Part shown: positions 49,901 through 59,413 of the stretch, in pieces
Numbering within the stretch: the first letter of the stretch is position 1
Layout of the letters: every line of letters starts with the position of its first letter
DNA from: Aulostomus chinensis
Lineage: Eukaryota; Chordata; Actinopteri; Syngnathiformes; Aulostomidae
Reading direction: 5' to 3'
Length of the DNA stretch: 64,000 bases
NCBI GenBank assembly: GCA_037954235.1
Contig: JBBMOA010000002.1
Location: 15,943,009-16,007,008 of the forward strand
The notes under the pieces: model-generated
Told to the model about the DNA's origin: nothing
Database searches by the model: none
The model's input: the letters and a program-made list of their open reading frames with translations, nothing else
Position numbers and translations under genes: made by a program

Positions 49901-52900
49901 ACAATGAAGAACAACAGCTCTTTGCAATATTGACACCTCCCCATTTCTCCATTTTCATGATTATGCCTTTGTCCTCTGTGGTAAAAAGTCCTGCAGGAAA
50001 CATTCCATTACTGCTTTACATGGGGGGGGGGGGGGGGGGGGGGGTTCAGGGGGTGGTGGAGAACAAGGCTGGCTCTCCTGTCACATCAGCTCTTTATTAT
50101 TCATTAGGATCTCTTTCTTTTCCCTGTGCAAAAGGACCTTGATAAGTTATGTTTATTCATACACTAACCTTTTAAATATTTCAAAGAGCTCTCCAACAAA
50201 GAGCTACCTGGCATACCTAATGTACTTAATCTTTGTGTCATTATTCACTTCTCACTAAAGATGCAATACCTCAATTGCATTTCTCATTGTCTTTCCATCC
50301 TGTTGTCTGCCTCCAACTCCTCCTTTGCACTATCATTTTATTATTTAGGTTTTCAGGCGGCCAGTTCTTTTACCTTTTCACTGCATTGAATTAGTTATTC
50401 CTTCTCTCACCCCCCCCCTCCACTCTGCTCTCCTTTTCTCTGGCGTTCTCTCTTTCAGAAGACCTTGCCTCTGCAGATTGATCCCCGAGGGCAGCCAAAT
50501 GATTAGTGCCGTGATCTTCCCCTCTCACTCTCTCCACCTCCAGCTCGCCTGCTCGCAATTGTAATTTTTACCTTATTTAAATTATCTATTATCCTGAGGT
50601 TATTGTCACTCACAACAATACAATCAACACAGGGTAAAATGCAAGTGAATCTATCCAATGGCATCTCAGGGGATGGCTGTCAAATAATACTGAAATATGT
50701 GCTTATTAGATTAATACTAATACTAGCGGGTGTACTAATGAACTAATTTTATGCCTCAAAGTGTTTAGATTGTGTTAGTCTTCTTCAGTCAGATAATTAG
50801 TGGAATTATAGGAGTTCTAATAACAACTGAATAACATTTCAATTATTCAGATTAGAAAACAATCAAAATGATAAGAGAATGACAAAAGATATTCAAAGAA
50901 TTTTGTGAAGTTTCAAAAGATGTTAAAAGCCCAACTATGTATTATTGTTGTTTATAGAGCCTACTGCATAGTCGGATTGGCAAGGAGTTTTCAACTATTT
51001 GACTATTTATTATAAATCCCAAAAATGAAGCGTTATAAGACTGGCTGTGATGTGCCGACATCTTTTTCTTTGTTTGTTCTGCCAGCGCCTGGTGGTGGCA
51101 TATATTTACTTCTTTTTTTAGTTCACCTTGATTTAACCTGGTAAGTCATTTAAAACTAATTCCTATTTGGCAACACCCCTTCCTGCAGGGTAACTCAAAA
51201 CATTGTGGATTATTTTGATGAAGTTTGGTGGGATGATTTTGGAATCCCTTTCACGGAAGTCTGGGCTCTCAGACTGCCCTCTAGTTCATATTAAACAGTT
51301 ACATCACATGTTGTTCCAATTCAATTTATAGCATTAAAAAAAACATGTGTTAAACATTTTAATTGAGTGACCTGTCTTGACTCCAACAGGCCTGAAATTC
51401 CTTTTTCCCCATTTCAAGAGGTTCGATATTGTCAGCATATAAAATCGTGTTCCTGTCCAGCTCCAGTTGCCTTCTAGAAGTGGCTCAGCAACCTTTCACT
51501 GCTCCTCCATTATACCTGCACCGCTTGGATAGATACAACAGTTAGCAGTAGCAGACACGTTCCTTTTTTCTCTGTGCCCACATCTGCCAGACTGCCAGCC
51601 ACCCATGATACTTGGCAGGATTGCACTGGCTGCAGTGAGCGCTGTAGCTGCACCGCTGGCGCTGTCAGCACAATGCTACGAGATGGGCCAGCTGTAAGCC
51701 CAGACACTGATGTACTAACACAGGCTCTGGTCCCAGTTAACACAGGTAATCTTCAAGGTGTCTTAAACGGAGAGGTTCCAATATAAACATGGCTGCAATC
51801 CAAGAGAAACGAGATAATCCACATATATTCAGGGTATACTCAAACCTTCATTACTGCTCTTATAATCGATTTGAGCCCGTGCCTCAAAATATTTCATGCA
51901 ATGCTGTCCAACACAAATGAGTCTCAGAATTAAATTAGATTTATTTGTAACCTGACCCTCGTCATATTTACTTTTTCATTAGATGTCTGCATGCAGGTCT
52001 CCGGAGCACTAGGAAACAGAATACACTTGCAATAACAAACGTGGATGTTTACACTTGGTGGTTTGTTGATCAGAGGATTGATTTCTGAACGGCTGTGCCT
52101 TCATGCTTGTGGTCTGTGTTAAGAGCCCATCCATATGCATTTTCCACCCTTCCCTCACAGCTCTTCCAAAGAGAAATAAAGCTCATGTAAGTGAGCTTTG
52201 ACCTCATTAGGCATGTGTTTGAATTGAGACGATGTGACACGAGCGAGACAGTGGCAGAGTGACGGAGAACAGTGCAGCAGGAAATATCTATTAAGATGAC
52301 ATCTATTGAGTACATCAGGAAATATTTATTAGTGAAATTAATTACTGATTCAGCAACTGTGCCGGCTTCTAATTACTCAGTCTGGGTTACTTTATTCTCC
52401 AGCTCTACTTTTCTGTGTGCTCTTGCATGCTGTCAGCCTCATGGCGCTGTCAATCTCTATATAGATCTGCCTGTTTGTTTTTCCCTCTCCCTCCCATTCT
52501 TCCTTCAGATGAACTGTCACATCCCCTCCACTGAGTATCAATCTACTCTCTGCAATCTGCCCCAAAGTTAGTAATGCCAAATTCATGACGGCCTCACTCA
52601 ATCCACATTTTCCACCCAATGGAATTTCAGGACACATAACACAAACCTTGCTTGGATATGCACATTCCCTCTCACACTCATCAATCAGCCCTCATGGGAG
52701 CTGCGGCACTCCAGAATGTTTTTTAGCTTTTCAGTGCATTGATTGAGAAAAAGTAATGCGTTTGCCAATAAATTGCCACACCAGCTCAATCTGAAACGGC
52801 ATTCGGCGACTGTGGCTGCCTCTTCCTACCATTACTAAGGCTTTTTGAAGCTATTTGCGAGAACCTCTGCCCCCGCTGTTGGCCACACAAACTGTCAAAC

Positions 52901-53751
52901 TACAGCATGTAAAAGTACCCTTGGATATTACCAGCTACCACACCTACCATGAGAAATATGAACTTGTATGAAACAAGAAAATCAGAAAATTTGAGTGTAA
53001 GTACTGTAAGAGAGGGTTGGGAGGACGACTACTGAATTGAAGTAGCTTGGTTGTGAGAGTGGAAATCTGAAGGGGAGAGAAGAAAGAGCTGAAATCCAAA
53101 TGCTGCAATCTGACAGAATAATTTATGGAGTTTCTGCAGTTTGGTAAAGACTTTCTGATAAATGGAGTAAGTCACACTGAACTGTTATCAAAAAGTGAGA
53201 GGAGGCTCATACCAATTGAGAAAATATAGAGCAGAAATCTGAAGTACAGCCTCCAATTTGTTATTTAATGGTGACAGACTCAGAGATGGTAGTGCAACGT
53301 TGTCGCTTCATCTCGTGTTTGGAGCAACCCTGATTGGATCTGATTTGATTTGTGGAGCAAAAGAAAAATAGAATTAAAAAAATCCAGTGTATTAGAAGCC
53401 ACATCCCTTCTGTCTTCCATGTCATATGATATCATATCTGCATATGAAAAATCAGGAGTACTGAGGTGACATGAAGATGTTGAATGAACCTAAAAAAATA
53501 TAGAGAGAATATTCATCTTCACAGTTATAAAAAAGACTTAACAGTACTGGTAGATGCAGAATATGCATTTATAGATAAATTGTTTTATGTACAAACAGAA
53601 TATTTAGGTCATTATGTTTCACAGGAAACATTATAAGTATATAAGTTATTTCAAACAAAAATATTTCAGTGCCCTAATAATGAAACATGAGAGGTTTGCA
53701 AACATGGAAACAAAAGATAGGAGATTTAAAGTTAGAAATATTTAGTGTCAT
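46951..53751. other. No gene seen across ~6.8 kb
   Basis: Contents: a run of 23 G at 50022-50044; a short repeat-like stretch at 51118-51190 ('gatttaacctggtaagtca') resembling a common fish transposon tail; complex AT-rich blocks at 52060-52400 and 52740-52880 that look like candidate conserved non-coding DNA; and a Cys-rich exon-like piece at 51587-51745 that I left uncalled. Confidence 0.4.
50022..50044 (+). repeat. Run of 23 G followed by G-rich sequence
   Basis: G23 at 50022-50044, then 'ttcagggggtggtggag'. The segment can fold as a G-quadruplex. Homopolymers of this length are also a common sequencing and assembly error site, so the exact count is uncertain. Confidence 0.85.
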
Positions 53752-53762
53752 CAATCTGTGAA

Positions 53763-54047
53763 GTAGGTGGCAAAGTGCTGCAGTGGTCAGCACTGTCACC
53801 TCACAGCAAGAAGGTTCCGGGTTCAAGTCCCGGCTCCAGCACAGGATCTTTCTGTGTGAGTGTCCATGTTCTCCCTGTTCCTGTGTGGGTTCTCTCTGGT
53901 ACTCCAGCTTCCTCCCACAGTCCAAAGACATCAAGAGAGGACGAGGCTGATTGATCCTCTAAATTGACCGTAGGTGTGACTGTGAGTGTGAATGGTCGTC
54001 TGTCTCTATGTGTTGGTCCTGAGATGGACTGGCGACCTGTCCAGGAT
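53763..54047 (+). mobile_element. SINE 5' part, split by LINE insertion
   Basis: tRNA-like head (B box ggttcaagtcc at 53820-53830, an exact consensus match; A box damaged to tgctgcagtgg) and the body up to 'gacctgtccagga'. The sequence then changes to the LINE 5' end. The missing 3' part reappears at 59323-59399. The left target duplication, caatctgtgaag at 53752-53763, matches caatctgtcaag at 59400-59411 with one difference. Confidence 0.9.
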
Positions 54048-54232
54048 AGACAATGTCATGCTGACAGAAACGGAGTGAACCTCTGTGAACAGCGGCGCAG
54101 CACCTAGCGGCTAACAACAGCAGAACAGCAGCGGCGGCTAACAACAGCTTGCACCCGGGGGCTAACAGCAGCAGCAGCGGCCGTTAGCCTCTTCATACAA
54201 CCCTGGGTAGAAAAACAAGAGAAGACACAGAG
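54048..54232 (+). promoter_or_regulatory. LINE 5' UTR with ctaacaacagc repeats
   Basis: GC- and CpG-richer than the surroundings, with repeated 'ggctaacaacagc' and 'agcagcagcgg' motifs. Non-LTR elements carry internal promoters in the 5' UTR, so this is the likely promoter region; that role is inferred from position. Confidence 0.4.
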
Positions 54233-55009
54233 ATGCCCAAAAAAGTGGAGACGAAGCCAGAAGGTGAGGAGGATGAGTACATGTCACTTAGCCAGGTATC
54301 TGACCTGATGCAAAAGCAGAGGGACATGTTCATGGCCCTCCTACAACAGCAGCAGGAGAACTTTAAAGGCTTCGTACAACTTATTATGAACTCCACAAAT
54401 AATAGATTTGACACTTTAGTTAAAGATATCCAAGAGTTTAAAGCGAGTCTGCAATTCACCAAAAAAGAGGTGGATGACTTGAAGGCTTGTAACAACAAAC
54501 AAACTGAAAAAGCTAACATAATGCAGGCTGACATACTTAAAGTCTGTGAAAGTTTGCTGTCCATGACAGACAAGCTAGAATACTTGGAAGGACAAACTAC
54601 AAGAAACAACCTGGTACTTGAGGGAGTGGCAGAAGCACCAGGAGAAACCTGGGCTGATACGGAGGAGACAATCACGAAAATTTTGAAAGAAAAACTTAAA
54701 CTACAGCATAAGGTAGCTGTAGAGAGGGCACACCACATAGGGAAACCTCAAGAAGGTGAGAAACCAAGACCTGTAGTTGTAAAACTCCTCAGGTATAAAG
54801 ACAGAGATGCCATTCTGCAGCGAGCAAAAGCTCTTCAAGGCTCAATATACATCAGTGAGGACTACAAAGACACCGTCAGAAGGAAAAGGAAAGAGCTAAT
54901 GCCTGAGCTGAGAGCAGCAAGAGAAAGAGGAGACGTCGCCTATCTACGAAACGACAGCCTGATCATCCATCCACGCACCAGCACGCTTAAGCAACATAAC
55001 CAACCTTAG
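54233..55009 (+). CDS. LINE ORF1 protein (nucleic-acid chaperone type), intact frame
   Basis: 258 residues with no interruption. Residues ~20-120 are rich in heptad-like Gln, Leu and Lys patterns and should form a coiled coil (trimerisation in L1-type ORF1p). Residues ~121-205 fit the RRM-like domain (LEYLEGQTTRNNLVLEGV, then RPVVVKLLRYKDRDAIL). Residues ~206-250 fit the C-terminal domain (IYISEDY, VRRKRKELMPELRAARERG). The family binds the element RNA in ribonucleoprotein particles. The ATG at 54233 is taken because it follows the 5' UTR and gives the complete N terminus. ORF2 starts 58 bp downstream. Intact ORF1 beside a broken ORF2 may be chance or recent insertion. Confidence 0.85.
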   Translation: MPKKVETKPEGEEDEYMSLSQVSDLMQKQRDMFMALLQQQQENFKGFVQLIMNSTNNRFDTLVKDIQEFKASLQFTKKEVDDLKACNNKQTEKANIMQADILKVCESLLSMTDKLEYLEGQTTRNNLVLEGVAEAPGETWADTEETITKILKEKLKLQHKVAVERAHHIGKPQEGEKPRPVVVKLLRYKDRDAILQRAKALQGSIYISEDYKDTVRRKRKELMPELRAARERGDVAYLRNDSLIIHPRTSTLKQHNQP

Positions 55010-55067
55010 TACACTGAATAACAGACAATGGGTACGTGAAGTACAACACTCTATATGATCTCTGGAC

Positions 55068-58000
55068 ATGACACAGACACAGCACTCTGAATCACAAGCA
55101 GTACTTAGAATCAATGAATTCCAACAAACTGAACTAAATATTTTCAACTACATGACCTGCCAGCAGCTAGACAATGGAAATGACATTGACCCGGAAAACA
55201 GGTTTCTCTTGAACATAAACAGTTGTAAGGTTGTGCTGGTGTAGGCCAGGCAGCATGTGTTCAGCAAAACACCAGTTAGCAGGTTAGCATCAGAGAGGCG
55301 ACAGACAGCTCGTTGGCATTTCCACGCAACAGCTTTATTTTTACTAACTAAAATATCGACCATACAATGCCAGGTCTCCACGGCGCTATATCTACATATC
55401 ATACATGAAGAGCAGAGTAAATACGGCTTAATGACCTGCACCAACTCCTCCTTACGGATGATTGAGAGTCCAGTCTCGAGGACGACCGGAAAATTGCAGC
55501 GATCGACATGTAGCACTCAAATACGACGAAAAGGAGGCGCCGCCCTGTGGCGCAATCTGGTACTGTAGCACTAGACTCTGGCTGGCTACAGTGACTGCAA
55601 CAACTATAATGATGAACAATACAATAGCACTTTTACGGCTGAAAACATAATATCAATAATTCACTTCAATAGCAGAAGCATGTATGCTAACTTTCAAAAC
55701 ATTAAGGACTATTTAAATCAATGTACACAGCCCTTCAATATTATTTTAATTTCTGAAATATGGTTCAACAATGAGAGACGCATGGAATTTGAGATGGAAG
55801 GATATGAGCTGCTATACATGAATAGGAGGAATAAAAAAGGTGGTGGTGTAGCGATATATGTGGACACAACTTATAATTTCAGTGATCGAAAATATGTCAA
55901 CTGCTGTGGATCCTACGTTTGAATGTTTAACTACAGAGATAAGTAGAGCAAAAAGAAATATCATAGTAAGCCGTATATACAGAACACCGGGATCGGACAT
56001 AGATGTGCTTGGAAATTGGATGGAGGTGCACTTTACCATCACGAACCAGAAAATCATATTCATTGGGGGAGACATAAACATAGATCTTTTGAAGAAGACT
56101 GAAGAATTCATCAATACTCTATTCAGTATTGGCCTATACCCAAAGATCACTAGACCTAGCCGAATCACAGTACAATCTGCAACTCTGATTGATAATATAT
56201 TCACAAATGAAATGGAAAACAATACAGTAAGTGGACTATTGGTGAACGACTTTAGTGACCATCTCCCAGTCTTTACCGTTTGTAATGACAACAATAAAAA
56301 GCATAAAGACAATAGGCCACTGTACAGAAAGGTTAAGACGGAAGACTCCATGAATGCACTAAAAAATGAGCTTTTGCAACAAAATTGGGATCTGATATAT
56401 AATGAAATTGATACTAACAAAGCATATGATAAATCCCTAAGTATTTTTAAGTCACTGTATGATAAAAATTGCCCAATTAAACAATACTGTAATACACACA
56501 AGTACAACAAGAATCAGTGGATGTCAAAGGGACTGCGGAATGCCTGTAAAAAGAAAAACACACTAAATAGGGAATTCATAAAGCATAGAACTAAGGAATT
56601 AGAAGATAAATATAAGAAGTGCAAGAATAAGCTAACAAACATTGTGAGGATTTGTAAGAGAGACTATTATAATAACTTACTAGAAAATAATAAACACAAT
56701 ATAAAAGGTGTATGGAATATTCTAAATAGCGTAATTAGAAATAAATTTAGACATGTTAATTACCCACAGTATTTTATAGATAATGACAAAACTATAAATG
56801 ATAGGAATGAAGTAGCTAATAAATTTAATAACTTTTTGTAAATATTGGACCAAAACTTGAAGAGGAATTCAAAGAATCAAGAAAAGATAATGATAAATTA
56901 ATAGATAGAAATACAAAGTTTCTGAAGCCCATAATAGAAAAAGAAATTATAGACATAGTCCACTCCTGCAAAAGCAAGACATCCACTAATTTCAATGACA
57001 CTGACATGAAAACAGTAAAAATAGTCATTCATGGAATCTCCAAACCATTAACACACATCTTCAACTTGTCACTGCAAACTGGTCAATTTCCCAAAAATAT
57101 GAAAATAGCTCAGGTCATTCCTCTGTTCAAAACTGGAGACAAACACCTCCTCACTGATTACAGGCCCATCTCTATTCTACCACAATTCTCAAAAATCTTA
57201 GAAAAAGTTTTTATCAGCAGGCTGGACAACTTTACAGGAAAACATGGCTTACTTACAGACAATCAATATGGATTCCGGAGCAATCGATCAACATCACATG
57301 CACTAATTGAATTAATGGAAGAAATAACGAACTCTTTGGATAAAAAGAAATATGCAGTGGGGGTGTTTATCGTTTTTAAAAATAGCATTTGACACAATTA
57401 ACTATGAAATATTAATACATAGACTAGAACAATATGGGGTGAGGGGGACAGCACTACATTGGGTAATAAGTTATTTGAAAGACAGGAAGCAATTTGTAAA
57501 AATGAAACAAGCACAGTCAAGCTGGTTGGACAATATTTGCGGTGTGCCACAGGGGTCAGTGTTGGGACCAAAACTATTTATCATTTACATCAATGGCTTA
57601 TGTAAAAACTTCTAAATTACTCAAGTTCATTCTGCTTGCCGATGACACTTCCCTGTTTCAGGTGAGAACTTGCAGCAGCTTTTGGACATTATCACATCTG
57701 AATTCATCAACATAAAAACTTGGTTCAATACAAATAAGTTGTCATTAAACTTGAGTAAGACAAAATTCATTATATTTAGGAACAGGAAGATCGACAACAA
57801 AGCAGAAATACAGATGGGGGGGGTAGTATCGAAAGAGTACACAGAATCAAATTTCTTGGTGTGATAATAAACGACAAAATCTGCTGGAAAACTTACATAA
57901 AATACATCGGTACAGAAGTCTCTAGAAGCATTTCAATCCTAGCTAAAGCACGACACTATTTAAACAGCAAATCACTCCGCACTCTGTTCTGTTCACTGGT

Positions 58001-58431
58001 TTCACCGAACTTAAACTACTGCATAGAGGTCTGGGCCAACACATTCAAATGTTCATTAGAGCCATTGTTCATCCTTCAAAAAAGAGCCATTAGAATTATT
58101 AATAAAGTCAGTTATATTGAACACACCAATCCGTTATTCATCAAGTCAAAGATAATCAAATTGCACGGCACCATAGAGTTAATGACAGCACAATTCAGGT
58201 ACAAAGCCAGAAACAATTCATTGCCGAGACAACTACAGAGAAGGTTTCACGATAGAGAAGGAGGTTATGATTTGAGAGAGCCATCAAACTTTAGGGTCAA
58301 AATTGCCGGACCACAGTCAAAAAACATTGCATAACTACGGAGTGAAGCTATGGAACAGAACTGAGCACGGAGATGAAACAATGTCCAAATACAAGTTATC
58401 AATCTGGGCCAAATATAGGGAAGAGGGGTAG
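55068..58431 (+). pseudogene. LINE ORF2 (endonuclease-reverse transcriptase), broken
   Basis: Starts at ATG 55068 and ends at TAG 58429-58431. An AP-type endonuclease is recognisable from 'IHFNSRS' (~55660), 'SEIWF', 'GGGVAIYV', 'GDINID' (56068) and 'SDHLPVF' (~56256). The reverse transcriptase shows 'DYRPISILP' (~57159), 'QYGFRSNRST', 'AFDTI', 'GVPQGSVLGP' (~57541) and 'LADD' (~57635). Damage: a solo LTR after codon 52 (55224), and frame changes near 55900, 56835 (T run), 57370, 57620, 57665, 57850 and 58330. At the RT motif A the usual first Asp before 'AFDTI' is lost at the 57370 lesion, so even a repaired frame would need that residue. It cannot encode an active enzyme. Confidence 0.85.
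55224..55590 (-). mobile_element. Solo LTR inserted in LINE ORF2
   Basis: The block interrupts an otherwise continuous ORF2 frame (…LNINS before, DCNNYND after). Its ends read TGTAAGG and GGCTACA, that is TG…CA, and a 5-bp direct repeat acagt lies at 55219-55223 and 55588-55592, overlapping the last three bases. On the minus strand AATAAA (complement of 55334-55339) lies about 250 nt from the LTR start, as expected before an R/U5 segment. No internal retroviral or retrotransposon coding remains, so it is a recombined solo LTR. The superfamily is not determined. Confidence 0.7.
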
Positions 58432-58736
58432 CATGGGTGCTGTAAAACAGTCCTATCTGCGTTATTATATGAACATGGTGTTGATTATAGTATATTATTG
58501 ATTATTCTGATTATTGTATATTAGTACACAAACAAACAAATCTAGTATTATATGAATGTGGTATATTGATATGGCTTTGGGTATGATGAGATGTGTGAGA
58601 TATAGTAACATGGTAGTGTGTTGACTGTTGCATATGGATATAAGATTAGATATGGCAATATGTGTGTGATACAATAGCATTGAATACAGTTGATTTATGA
58701 TACATTAACGTTGAAATCAGAAAGTATATATAATAT

Positions 58737-59050
58737 CCATCCATCCATCGTCATCTTCCGCTTATTCCTTACTAGTAAGGGTCGCAGGGGGGCTGGAGCC
58801 TATCCCAGCATCTACGGGCGAGAGGCAGGTTTTTTTTTTTTTTTTTTTTTTTAGAGAATCCAATCCGCCTAGTCCCCAATTGCATGTCTTTGGATGGTGG
58901 GAGGAAGCTGGAGTACCAGAGAGAACCCACGCAGGCACGGGGAGAACATGGAGACTCCACACAGAAAGATCCCGTGCTGGAGCCGGGGCTCAAACCTGGA
59001 ACCTTCTTGCTGTGAGGCCACAGTGCTGACCACTGCACCACCGTGCAGCC
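58737..59050 (-). mobile_element. SINE inserted in LINE 3' UTR, with internal A23 tract
   Basis: A minus-strand copy with GATG tail (as CATC at 58737-58748), 3' core 'ggggggctggagcctatccc' and full tRNA-like head ending 'caccaccgtgcagcc'. The middle of the body (between 'ctcta' and 'cctgcctctc' in element orientation, ~125 bp in the 36326 copy) is replaced by 23 A (T at 58830-58852 on +). A flanking repeat tatatataatat lies at 58725-58736 and 59053-59064, probably the target duplication, although it is AT-rich. Confidence 0.8.
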
Positions 59051-59302
59051 TATATATATAATATAATATCCAATAATATCTGTTTCATAGTAATTATGGT
59101 ATGATACTGTATTATAAATAGAGAAAAAAGAGATAGGGGGTAGGATTGAAAAAGTTTCTTAACTTCTTCCTACGCCTTTTTGAGCTGTCCTGATTGTTGT
59201 TGTTTCGTTAAGTTACTGTCCTGTTTCTTTTTCTCTTCTTTATATTCTTTTCCTCTTTTTTATAACACCTTTACTGATATCATTATCTGTTTTTAAGCTC
59301 TA

Positions 59303-59308
59303 AATAAA
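59303..59308 (+). terminator. LINE polyadenylation signal AATAAA
   Basis: AATAAA lies 8-16 bp before the taac tail, at the expected place for the 3' end of the LINE transcript. Confidence 0.6.
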
Positions 59309-59322
59309 GATTACTAACTAAC

Positions 59323-59399
59323 TAACCCCGTCTCTCACCCGAAAGCCACTGTGATAGGCTCCAGCCCCCCGCGACGGAGCAGAAGAGAATGGATGGATG
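59323..59399 (+). mobile_element. SINE 3' part, split by LINE insertion
   Basis: Continues the SINE that starts at 53763: 'ccccgtctctcacccgaaag', then 'gtgataggctccagccccc' and a (GATG)n tail. The flanking caatctgtcaagta (59400-59413) is the right-hand target duplication of that SINE. A few bases at the junction are lost or shared with the LINE taac tail. Confidence 0.9.
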
Positions 59400-59413
59400 C
59401 AATCTGTCAAGTA

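Larger units (their letters stand above)
54048..59322 (+). mobile_element. Near full-length non-LTR retrotransposon (CR1/L2-type group), defective
   Basis: Order: GC-rich 5' UTR (54048-54232), ORF1 (54233-55009), ORF2 with endonuclease then reverse transcriptase (55068-58431), 3' UTR, AATAAA at 59303-59308, and a short tail of taac units (to 59324). Removing the inserted LTR and SINE leaves about 4.6 kb, near the usual full length for this group. It was placed in the CR1/L2/Jockey-like group because an AP-type endonuclease precedes the RT and the 3' end is a short tandem tail rather than poly-A; the exact clade was not determined. No target duplication of its own is evident, which is common in this group. 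It sits inside a SINE and hosts two later insertions. Confidence 0.85.

Noticed and set aside
51587..51745. Cys-rich exon-like piece with donor 'acag|gtaatc'
   Set aside because: Weak acceptor, no known domain, no partner exon.
53820..53830. tRNA gene (B box ggttcaagtcc)
   Set aside because: The box lies in the head of a SINE; there is no acceptor stem or anticodon arm and the SINE body follows.
54193..54738. Minus-strand frame of 181 codons, and another of 232 codons at 55812-56510
   Set aside because: Both are antisense to LINE ORF1 and ORF2, whose sense frames have recognisable domains.
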